DNA of 64,000 bases. Origin: Hephaestia caeni (GTDB taxonomy: Bacteria > Pseudomonadota > Alphaproteobacteria > Sphingomonadales > Sphingomonadaceae). The number at the start of each line of letters is the position of its first letter. The stretch's first letter is position 1. The position numbers and the translations under genes are program-made. Where the stretch lies: the NCBI RefSeq assembly GCF_003550065.1, contig NZ_QXDC01000003.1, positions 496,001 through 560,000 of the forward strand. Direction: 5' to 3'. Of this stretch, positions 52,205 to 59,890 are shown piece by piece. The notes below the pieces were generated by a model that was not told the DNA's origin, did not search any database, and was given only the letters and a program-made list of their open reading frames with translations.

Positions 52205-52953
52205 TCGGCGAAGGTGGGCGCCCAGCCCAGCACGCGCTTGGCCTTGCCGGTCGCGACCCGGCGGTTCTCGGTATAGAAACCGCGCGCCGCCGGCGACAGC
52301 CGATCGAGCGGAATCGACTCGGGCGGTGCCATGTCGAGCAATCGCGCGGCGAACGCGACCACCTCGTTTTGCGGCGCGGGCGTGTCGTCGGCAAGATTGT
52401 ACGCGCCCCCTGGGCCATCGAACGCTGCAATTACGCCGCTCGCGATATCATCGACATGGACGCGGCTGAACACCTGCCCCGGCGCTGCCACCCGATGCGC
52501 CGTGCCCGCGCGCACCCGATCGAGCGCCGACCGGCCGGGGCCGTAGATCCCCGGCAACCGGAACACGCGCGCACCCAGCGCCAGCCACGCCGCATCCGCC
52601 TCGGCCCGTGCACCGCGGCGGCCGGTGCCGACGGCCGCGCTCTCATCCACCCACGCCCCGCCGACATCGCCATACACCCCCGTCGACGACAGATAGCCGA
52701 TCCAGCCACGATGCTCGCGCAACGTCGCGCCGTAGCGCGCGAGCACCGGATCGCCGCCGTCGGCGGGCGGCACCGACGAGAGCAGATGCGTCGCCGCCGC
52801 GATCTCGGCGCGTACCCGGGGCTCGTCGTCGAACGCGATCGTCTCGCCGCGACCGTCGCGCGTCGTCCCCACCACTTGCCAACCCTCGTCGCGCAGCCGG
52901 GCCGCGAGGTGCGTGGCAGTATAGCCGAGGCCGAAGATGAGAAGACGGGACAT
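52114..52953 (-). CDS. NAD-dependent epimerase/dehydratase-like protein
   Basis: 279 residues. Rossmann start SRLLIFGLGYTATHLAARL (GxGxTxxH variant), then YLSSTGVYGDVGGAWVDESA and a catalytic-like VFRLPGIYGPGRSALDRVR. The family resembles YeeZ-like reductases of the extended SDR group; the Tyr of YxxxK is not in its standard place. ATG 52953 gives the Rossmann opening. The 3' end overlaps the convergent transporter by 91 bases. Substrate unknown. Confidence 0.86.
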   Translation of the reverse strand: MSRLLIFGLGYTATHLAARLRDEGWQVVGTTRDGRGETIAFDDEPRVRAEIAAATHLLSSVPPADGGDPVLARYGATLREHRGWIGYLSSTGVYGDVGGAWVDESAAVGTGRRGARAEADAAWLALGARVFRLPGIYGPGRSALDRVRAGTAHRVAAPGQVFSRVHVDDIASGVIAAFDGPGGAYNLADDTPAPQNEVVAFAARLLDMAPPESIPLDRLSPAARGFYTENRRVATGKAKRVLGWAPTFADYRAGLRALNATTSPISVSSPPPSASGVQR

Positions 52954-52993
52954 GTTCCAGGTCATTAATGCCGGTCGCTGCCAGTTTGAACCA

Positions 52994-53072
52994 TGTTCCC
53001 CCGCGCAGACGGGGTCCAGAGCGTCAGGTGCCGCACCCGCGACCCCGGGTGTCCCGCCTGTGCGGGAGCACA
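52994..53072. repeat. Paired hairpin repeat between epimerase and pepN
   Basis: CCCCG-N6-CGGGG (52999-53014) and CCCGC-CTGT-GCGGG (53053-53066) in opposite halves, joined by a GC-rich centre with GACCCCGGGTGTC. Resembles the double-hairpin elements elsewhere in the window but with different stem bases. It precedes the pepN start by about 50 bases. Confidence 0.65.
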
Positions 53073-53123
53073 ACGCCCCACCAAAAGGGATGGCGCCCGG
53101 CGGCCGTCACCATGTAGGTAACC

Positions 53124-55721
53124 ATGATGCTCGACGCCCAGAACACGCCCGCCTTGCCCGCCGTCACGCGTCGCGAGGCGTACCAGCCGCCCGATTGGCA
53201 CGTCCCCGAACTCGCGCTCGATATCGATCTCGATCCGGCCGAAACGCGCGTCCGCGCCACGCTGTCGGTGATCCGCGCGGATGCGCACGATCGCCCGCTC
53301 CGGCTCGACGGCGCGGGGCAGGTGCCGTTATCAGTGACGGTCGACGGCGTCGCGATCAACGACTGGCGGCTCGAAGGCGAAACGCTCGTGGTCCCGCTCG
53401 ATGGCAGCGCCCACACGATCGAAACCGAGGTCGTGATCGCCCCCGAGCGCAACACGCAGTTGATGGGGCTCTATGCGTCGGGCGGGCTGCTGTGCACGCA
53501 ATGCGAGGCCGAGGGTTTCCGCCGTATCACCTATTTCCCCGATCGCCCCGACGTGCTCGCACGCTACACGGTGCGGATAACGGCGGACAAGGCGCGCTAT
53601 CCGGTGCTGCTCGCCAACGGCGATCCTATTGCTTCGGGTGATCTGGAGGATGGCCGGCACTGGGCCGAATGGCACGATCCCTTCCCCAAGCCGTCGTATC
53701 TGTTCGCGCTGGTCGCGGGCGATCTCGCCGCCAACCGCGCCAGCTTCACCACCATCTCCGGCCGTGAGGTCGCGCTGGCGATCTGGGTGCGCGAACGCGA
53801 TCTGCCCAAGACCGGCCACGCGCTCGACGCGCTCCAGGCCGCGATGGCGTGGGACGAGGCCGTCTATGGCCGCGAATACGATCTCGGCATGTTCAACATC
53901 GTCGCGGTCGACGATTTCAATTTCGGCGCGATGGAGAACAAGGGCCTCAACATCTTCAACTCGCGCTATATCCTGGCCGATCCCGACACCGCCACCGACC
54001 AGGATTACGACGCGATCGCGGGCGTCGTCGCGCACGAATATTTCCACAATTGGTCGGGCGATCGCGTCACCTGCCGCGACTGGTTCCAGCTTTCGTTGAA
54101 GGAAGGTTTCACCGTCTATCGCGACCAGAGCTTTTCGGCCGATCAGGGCTCGGCGGCGGTCAAACGGATCGAGGACGTCCGCGTGCTGCGCGCGGCACAA
54201 TTCCCCGAGGATGCGGGGCCGCTCGCGCACCCGATCCGCCCCGATTCGTATCTTGAGATCGCCAATTTCTACACCGCGACGATCTACAATAAGGGCGCCG
54301 AAGTCATCCGCATGATGGCGACGATCCTCGGCCCCGAGGCGTTTCGCGCCGCGACCGACCTCTATTTCGACCGGTTCGACGGCACCGCGGCGACCTGCGA
54401 CGATTTCGTCGATTGCATGGAGGAAGCCGGCGGCGTCGACCTAACGCAGTTCCGCCTCTGGTACAGCCAGGCGGGCACCCCGCGGGTCGTCGCCGGGCTT
54501 GCCGGTCAACCCGGCGGGCGCGCGATGCTCACGCTGGCGCAGCACGTCCCCGCGACCCCCGGCCAGCCGGCCAAGCAGGCGATGGTCCTGCCGTTGAAGC
54601 TGCGGTTGTTCGGCGCCGACACCGGGCGGCCGCTCACCGACGAACGGCTCGTGCTGCTCGATTCCCCCACGAAGGAGATCGCGTTCGACGGGCTCGCCGA
54701 ACGCCCCGTCCTGTCGATTAATCGCAGCTTTTCGGCCCCCGTCATCGTCGAATCAGCGCGCGCCGCCGCCGATCTCGCCTTGCTGTCGGCGCACGACGAC
54801 GATCCGTTCGCCCGCTACGAGGCGATGCAGCAGCTCATGCTCGACACGCTCGTCGCCGCGGTGACGCACGGTCGCGCCGATCATGCGGCGGCTGTCGAGG
54901 CCGTCCGCCATATTCTCGAAGACGCCACGCTCGAGCCCGCCTTTATCGGCGAGGCGGTGTTGCTGCCGTCGGAGAGTTTTATCGGCGATCAACTCGCGGT
55001 GGTGGACCCCGAGGCGATCTTCCGCGCGCGCGCCGCGCTCCGCCGCGATCTAGGCATCGCGCTCGAACCGCTCTGGCGCGCCGCTTATGCCGACAACGCC
55101 GCCGGGCACTACGAATACACCCCCGCCGCCAAGGGCTGTCGCCGGCTGCGCAACGTCGCGCTCGATTATATCGCCGCCGCCGATCCGCAGGGCGGCGCCG
55201 CGCTTGCCTTCGCGCAGTTCGAAGGCACCGACAACATGACCGATCGGCAAGCCGCGCTGACCACTCTCGCGGGCGGCACCTCTGATGCGCGCATCGCCGC
55301 GCTCGACATCTTCTACAACCGCTATTCGGACAACGCGCTGGTGCTCGACAAATGGTTCTCGACCCAGGCGCTCTCGACCCGCGACGATACCGCCCAGATG
55401 GTCGAGGAACTGGCGCATCACCCCGATTTCACGCTCGCCAACCCCAATCGCGCGCGCGCGCTGGTCGGGGCGTTCGCGGTCAACCAGCGCGCGTTCCACC
55501 ATCCCTCGGGGCGCGGCTATCGCTTCCTCGCCGATCAGGTGATCGCGCTCGACAAATTGAACCCGCAGACCGCCGCCCGGCTGCTCCCCCCGCTCGGCCG
55601 CTGGCGCCGCGTCGACGAGCACCGCGCCCAATCGATGCGCGCCGAACTGGAGCGGATCGTCGCAACGCCGGGGCTATCGAAGGACGTATTGGAACAAGCG
55701 ACGAGAAGCCTCGACGACTGA
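53124..55721 (+). CDS. pepN: Aminopeptidase N (PepN)
   Basis: 865-residue M1 zinc aminopeptidase. GAMENKGLNIFNSRY near residue 270 is the substrate-binding exopeptidase motif, and VVAHEYFHNWSGDRVT near residue 301 the zinc site HExxH. The later Glu ligand lies in LKEGFTVYRDQSFS. It removes N-terminal residues from peptides in the cytoplasm. ATG 53124 and ATG 53127 are adjacent starts. A tRNA gene on the other strand begins 13 bases after its stop. Confidence 0.96.
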   Translation: MMLDAQNTPALPAVTRREAYQPPDWHVPELALDIDLDPAETRVRATLSVIRADAHDRPLRLDGAGQVPLSVTVDGVAINDWRLEGETLVVPLDGSAHTIETEVVIAPERNTQLMGLYASGGLLCTQCEAEGFRRITYFPDRPDVLARYTVRITADKARYPVLLANGDPIASGDLEDGRHWAEWHDPFPKPSYLFALVAGDLAANRASFTTISGREVALAIWVRERDLPKTGHALDALQAAMAWDEAVYGREYDLGMFNIVAVDDFNFGAMENKGLNIFNSRYILADPDTATDQDYDAIAGVVAHEYFHNWSGDRVTCRDWFQLSLKEGFTVYRDQSFSADQGSAAVKRIEDVRVLRAAQFPEDAGPLAHPIRPDSYLEIANFYTATIYNKGAEVIRMMATILGPEAFRAATDLYFDRFDGTAATCDDFVDCMEEAGGVDLTQFRLWYSQAGTPRVVAGLAGQPGGRAMLTLAQHVPATPGQPAKQAMVLPLKLRLFGADTGRPLTDERLVLLDSPTKEIAFDGLAERPVLSINRSFSAPVIVESARAAADLALLSAHDDDPFARYEAMQQLMLDTLVAAVTHGRADHAAAVEAVRHILEDATLEPAFIGEAVLLPSESFIGDQLAVVDPEAIFRARAALRRDLGIALEPLWRAAYADNAAGHYEYTPAAKGCRRLRNVALDYIAAADPQGGAALAFAQFEGTDNMTDRQAALTTLAGGTSDARIAALDIFYNRYSDNALVLDKWFSTQALSTRDDTAQMVEELAHHPDFTLANPNRARALVGAFAVNQRAFHHPSGRGYRFLADQVIALDKLNPQTAARLLPPLGRWRRVDEHRAQSMRAELERIVATPGLSKDVLEQATRSLDD

Positions 55722-55734
55722 CGCGCCGGGAAGC

Positions 55735-55808
55735 TGGATGCCCCGCGTGGATTCGAACCACGATTGACGGAGTCAGAGTCCGTAGTCTTGCCGTTAGACG
55801 ACGGGGCA
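55735..55808 (-). tRNA. tRNA-Gln (anticodon CTG)
   Basis: Seven-base acceptor stem TGCCCCG / CGGGGCA followed by TCCA. The anticodon arm ACGGA-CTCTGAC-TCCGT gives anticodon CTG, and the T arm is CGTGG-TTCGAAT-CCACG. The encoded CCA is included in the span of 74 bases. Lies between pepN and ppx and is read opposite to both. Confidence 0.95.
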
Positions 55809-55960
55809 ACAAGGCGCGCGATCTAAGGGGCGGTTTTCGCTCGGTCAAGCCCGCGGCGCTACATTTGCCGCGCTTGCTTGCCGGGCGGGCGCGGTTCCGC
55901 TACCGTTGCCGCCAAGCACCGAACGGCGCCTTCCCGCGTCGCGACGGAAGAACATAAGAA

Positions 55961-57010
55961 GTGAGTGACGGCATGGGTGATCGACCCGCCAGCGTGCCGT
56001 ACCAGCAAGGCCCTGCGCCCTGCTCGTCCGGTAGACCGATGCGCGGCTATGGCGCGCGCCCACGGCATTATGCCGCGCTCGATCTCGGCACCAACAATTG
56101 TCGCCTGCTGATCGCGCGCGTGCAGGGCGACGGCTTCACCGTCATCGACGCCTTCTCACGAATCGTGCGGCTGGGCGAAGGGCTCGCGAGCACCGGCCGG
56201 ATCAGCGAGGCGGCGATCGATCGCACGATCGCCGCGCTTGCGGTGTGTTCGGACAAATTGCGCCATCGCCGTGTCACGCTCGCGCGATCGGTGGCGACCG
56301 AGGCCTGCCGCCGCGCCGCGAACGGTGCCGAGTTCATCGCGCGCGTCGCCGCCGAAACCGGCATCATGCTCGACGTCATCACCCCCGAGGAGGAAGCACG
56401 GCTCGCGGTGCTCGGCTGTCATGTCCTGCTCGAACCGGGCGACGACGCCGCGCTCATCTTCGACATCGGCGGCGGATCGACCGAACTGGTGCTGATCGAC
56501 ACCAGTGAGCCGGTGCCACGCGTGCTCGACTGGCATTCGACGCCCTGGGGCGTCGTCTCGCTGACCGAACATATCGGCGAGGCCGACAGCGAGCGCGCCC
56601 GGCTCGCCGCTTATACGCGGATGCGCGAGATCGTCGCCGAATCGATGGCGCCGTTCGTCGCGCGGCTTCCCCGCGGGCTCGGCCATCCGCGCCTGCTCGG
56701 CACCAGCGGCACGGTGACGACGCTCGCAAGCGTCCACCTCAAGCTCGATCGCTACGACCGGTCGGCGGTCGACGGACTGATCGTGCCTGCGGCGGCGATG
56801 CGCCGGATCAGCGCCGATCTGTCGGGCATGTCGCTCGCCGAGCGCGCGCGCGTCGCCTGTATCGGCCACGATCGCGCCGATCTGGTGGTGGCGGGCTGCG
56901 CGATCCTGGAAGTGGTGCTCGATCTGTGGCCGGCCGAACGGCTCGGCGTCGCCGATCGCGGCATCCGCGAGGGCATATTGCGTCGGCTGATGCGCAACGA
57001 ACGGCTGTGA
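55961..57010 (+). CDS. Exopolyphosphatase / guanosine pentaphosphatase family (Ppx/GppA)
   Basis: 349 residues. ASKHA fold with YAALDLGTNNCRLLIA (phosphate 1), DIGGGSTELVLID (phosphate 2) and GTSGTVTTLASVHLKL. Length fits the short Ppx/GppA type without the C-terminal HD domain. Cleaves polyphosphate or pppGpp. GTG 55961 has GGAAG about ten bases before; ATG 55973 and ATG 56039 are shorter alternatives, and the first 30 residues are not conserved-looking. The rlmE gene follows after ten bases. Confidence 0.9.
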   Translation: MSDGMGDRPASVPYQQGPAPCSSGRPMRGYGARPRHYAALDLGTNNCRLLIARVQGDGFTVIDAFSRIVRLGEGLASTGRISEAAIDRTIAALAVCSDKLRHRRVTLARSVATEACRRAANGAEFIARVAAETGIMLDVITPEEEARLAVLGCHVLLEPGDDAALIFDIGGGSTELVLIDTSEPVPRVLDWHSTPWGVVSLTEHIGEADSERARLAAYTRMREIVAESMAPFVARLPRGLGHPRLLGTSGTVTTLASVHLKLDRYDRSAVDGLIVPAAAMRRISADLSGMSLAERARVACIGHDRADLVVAGCAILEVVLDLWPAERLGVADRGIREGILRRLMRNERL

Positions 57011-57020
57011 AGGAACCACG

Positions 57021-57698
57021 ATGAGTCGCGGCGGAACCGGTGGGCGCCAACGCGTGCGAACGGCACGCGGGCGCACCGCGCAGTCGACGCGCTGGCTCGA
57101 ACGCCAGCTCAACGATCCCTATGTCCGGCGCGCCAAGGCCGAGGGTTATCGCAGCCGCGCGGCCTATAAATTACTCGAACTCGACGAGCGTTTCGGGATG
57201 CTCAAGGGCGTCCGGCGCGTGATCGATCTGGGCATCGCGCCGGGCGGCTGGAGCCAGGTCGTGCGGCGCAAGCGCCCCGACGCGATCGTGGTCGGGATCG
57301 ATCTGCTGCCGGTCGATCCGATCGAGGGCGTGACGATCCTGCAAATGGATTTCATGGACGAGCGCGCGCCCGCCCTGCTCACCGAGGCGCTGGGCGGCGC
57401 GCCCGATCTGGTGTTGTCTGACATGGCGGCGAACACCGTCGGCCACCAGCAGACCGACCACCTGCGCACGATGGCGCTGGTCGAGGCGGGGGCATGGTTC
57501 GCCGCCGACGTGCTGCGTCCGGGCGGCGCGTTCGTCGCCAAGGTGCTGGCGGGCGGCGCCGACAGCGATCTGGTCGCCGAACTCAAGCGCAACTTCACCA
57601 CGGTCAAACACGCCAAGCCGCCCGCGAGCCGCAAGGAATCGTCCGAATGGTATGTGATCGCGCAGGGGTTCAAGGGGCGGGCCGACGGCGGCGATTGA
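57021..57698 (+). CDS. rlmE: 23S rRNA uridine-2552 2'-O-methyltransferase RlmE (FtsJ/RrmJ)
   Basis: 225 residues. DPYVRRAKAEGYRSRAAYKLLELDE contains the catalytic Lys, DLGIAPGGWSQVVRRK the SAM site, PDLVLSDMAANTVGHQQTDHLR the catalytic Asp region, and GGAFVAKVLAGG and SSEWYVIAQGFKG close the K-D-K-E set. Methylates the ribosomal A loop. Good link with ppx, likely one transcript. Confidence 0.95.
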   Translation: MSRGGTGGRQRVRTARGRTAQSTRWLERQLNDPYVRRAKAEGYRSRAAYKLLELDERFGMLKGVRRVIDLGIAPGGWSQVVRRKRPDAIVVGIDLLPVDPIEGVTILQMDFMDERAPALLTEALGGAPDLVLSDMAANTVGHQQTDHLRTMALVEAGAWFAADVLRPGGAFVAKVLAGGADSDLVAELKRNFTTVKHAKPPASRKESSEWYVIAQGFKGRADGGD

Positions 57699-57937
57699 CC
57701 GAGGCACCGGCGCTCTTTGAAACGCGCGGAAGGTTACAAAAGTTAGGCTACGTCCCCCTGTTTTGCCTTCTCCTGCGCGCCGTGCGCATCGGGCATGGCG
57801 GGTCGGCCGGCAAAGCGCCGACGCGGATAGATCGATCGAATCAAAGAGCGGCGCGGAACGTGGCATGATTTCGGGGTTGTAGGACAGCGAAAAGAACAAA
57901 GAGGGAATCGTGCGAAGGCGCGAAGAAGAAGAATTGG

Positions 57938-58100
57938 TTCACGCGGAGGCGCGGAGACGCGGAGAGAGGCGGCGTGTTTTGCGTCCGTCTCGGGTTAGCG
58001 AGACCGTGAAGCCCGGGGCTGCCGGGAAATGATTGGCCGCTGGCGCGGGCGGCGGCACCGACGAACGATACACCTCCGCGTCTCCGCGCCTCCGCGTGAA
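57938..58100. repeat. Long inverted repeat with 27-bp perfect arms
   Basis: Left arm 57938-57964 and right arm 58074-58100 are exact reverse complements; key parts are TTCACGCGGAGGCGCGGAG and ACGCGGAG. The arms themselves contain a tandem CGCGGAGNCGCGGAG pattern. Flanks continue to match with mismatches (AGAATTGG and TCAATCTT). The loop holds GTCTCG-N6-CGAGAC. Confidence 0.85.
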
Positions 58101-58136
58101 TCAATCTTCTTTGAGCATGGCGGTCGCGGCCCTGGA

Positions 58137-58154
58137 CTCCCGCTTTCGCGGGAG
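58137..58154. repeat. CTTTCG-loop hairpin repeat, copy 3
   Basis: CTCCCGC-TTTC-GCGGGAG, seven paired bases with a four-base loop. Same CTTTCG core as at 46352-46371 and 50038-50057 with different stem bases. Confidence 0.7.
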
Positions 58155-58202
58155 AACGATTGGGTGCGGGAGAAGGACGCCGCCGCCGGGGCAGCGCGTG
58201 AT

Positions 58203-59666
58203 CTACGACGCCGGCGTCACCGCGCGCAGCGACGCGGCGCGCGCCTTGAACGCGCGTAGCGCCTTGCCACTCAATTGCGTCACCGATGCGATCGAGAACG
58301 AGCGCGGGTTGATCGGGCGGTTATTCTTGCGGACCTCGAAATGGAGGTGCGGCCCCGTCGACAGCCCGGTCGAGCCGACATAGCCGATCACCTGGCCGGC
58401 GTGGACATGCGCACCCGCGCGCACCGCGATCTTGCTCATATGGCCATAGCCCGTGGTGATCGCGCCCGAGTGCTTCAGCCGCACGAAATTGCCATAGCCG
58501 CCGTTGCGGCCCGCGAAGGCGACCGTGCCGTCGGCGGCGGCATGGATCGGCGAGCCGTAGCGCGCGCCGATATCGAGCCCGTCGTGCATCCGCACATAGC
58601 CCAGGATCGGGTGGCGCCGCTTGCCGAAGCTCGAGGTGATGTGTCCGCTGACGGGCATCCCGCCACTCCTGGTGGTGTGCGCGCCCTTGCCGTCGGCGTC
58701 GAGCCATTGGTCGCGGCCGTCGACCGCCCAGCGCACCAGCGCCACATCCTTGCCCTTGCGTTCGAGCCCGGCGAAGGCGAGCCCGCCTAGCCGCTCCTCG
58801 CCGGTCGCGGCGCGCTCGCGCTCGACGACCAGATCGAAGGTATCGTCGGCGCCGACGTCACGGCCGATCGAGACCTTGGTGGCGAGCGCCTTGATATACG
58901 CCTCGACGATCCGTGCGGGCACGCCGGCGGCACGCGCCGAGCGATAGAGGCTCGATCCCACCCGTCCCTGCACGCGCAGCGGGGTGTGATCGATCGCGAT
59001 CGGCTGCCGGTCGAGCGTCAGCGCCCCATCGGTGCGGTTGATCGCGAGCGCGAGATCGAAGCGCGCGCGCAAGGCGAGCTTTTCGAGTGGGCGCGGCACC
59101 GATTTGGTCGACCGGCGGCCGAGCGTGAGATCGATCCGCGTGCCCGGCTTGAGATCGCCGAGATCGATCGCCTGCGCGATCAGATCGGCGGCGCGGCTGG
59201 CGTCGCCGCGCCCGACGCCCGCGCGCTGGAGCACGCCGCCGAAACTGTCGCCGCTGGCGAAGGTCGCGGTCAGATCGACGATCGGGCGTTCGGGGGTGGC
59301 GGCGAGCGGGGCGACCAGATCGGTCGCGGCCATCCGCCGCCCGGTGGCAGCGCCCCAGGCGAGCGGCGCGATCGATTGCGCGCGTGCCTCGTCCCATTGA
59401 TGGCCTGACAGCGATGGCGGCGCCGCACCGATGATCGGCGCATGCAGGCTGGGGCCGAGCATCCACGAGACGGTGCAGAGCGCGAGGCAGGTGGCGGCGC
59501 CACGAAACCACTCGAGGCTGCCGATCCGCGCGCCGAGATCAGGGGTCCAGTCGACGTCGCGCAGACGATCGGCGAGCGTCGCGAAGCCGCCGCGCGCGGG
59601 CGCCGTATAGGCGAGCGCGGTGGCGCCGCCACCCCCTAGCAGATCTGAATCGCTGCGCAAAAACAA
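58203..59666 (-). CDS. M23 peptidase, inner-membrane anchored
   Basis: 487 residues. A membrane segment near residues 55-75 (GAATCLALCTVSWMLGPSL), a LysM-unlike spacer, a middle domain with RIDLTLGRR and SIGRDVGADDTFDLVVERERA, and a C-terminal M23 domain: SSFGKRRHPILGYVRMHDGLDIGA (HxxxD), YGNFVRLKHSGAITTGYGHMS and STGPHLHFEVRKNNRPINP (HxH). Likely an endopeptidase that opens peptidoglycan for growth, periplasmic side. ATG 59666. Confidence 0.92.
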   Translation of the reverse strand: MFLRSDSDLLGGGGATALAYTAPARGGFATLADRLRDVDWTPDLGARIGSLEWFRGAATCLALCTVSWMLGPSLHAPIIGAAPPSLSGHQWDEARAQSIAPLAWGAATGRRMAATDLVAPLAATPERPIVDLTATFASGDSFGGVLQRAGVGRGDASRAADLIAQAIDLGDLKPGTRIDLTLGRRSTKSVPRPLEKLALRARFDLALAINRTDGALTLDRQPIAIDHTPLRVQGRVGSSLYRSARAAGVPARIVEAYIKALATKVSIGRDVGADDTFDLVVERERAATGEERLGGLAFAGLERKGKDVALVRWAVDGRDQWLDADGKGAHTTRSGGMPVSGHITSSFGKRRHPILGYVRMHDGLDIGARYGSPIHAAADGTVAFAGRNGGYGNFVRLKHSGAITTGYGHMSKIAVRAGAHVHAGQVIGYVGSTGLSTGPHLHFEVRKNNRPINPRSFSIASVTQLSGKALRAFKARAASLRAVTPAS

Positions 59667-59890
59667 GGCGCGCTGCCCCTATGCGACATGCCGCGCGAAA
59701 ACCCCCGGCACCCGGTTCGAGCGTTGTGGCGCCGACATCCTAAAGTCAAATTAACCCGAGCCGGGGCGAGTCGCTGCTGCGGCGAACCGTTGTCGTTCAA
59801 AGCTGGAGTGATTCCAGCACACTGCGCAAGCGCCGTGCCCGCGCATTACCGGTTGCGCTTTCGGGGCACCGGCCCGACATTGTCGTCATC

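Larger units (their letters stand above)
57699..58202. other. Gene-free stretch between rlmE and the M23 protease gene
   Basis: About 500 bases without a convincing gene. It holds an AT-richer run (57735-57765), a 27-bp perfect inverted repeat with a 109-base loop (57938-58100), a small hairpin inside that loop (57987-58004), and a CTTTCG hairpin (58137-58154). Frames crossing it are arginine-rich and lack family features. Confidence 0.7.

Noticed and set aside
57845..58104. A short minus-strand frame in the gene-free stretch
   Set aside because: It is formed by the inverted repeat itself (SASPRLRVN-like translation of the arm) and has no independent support.
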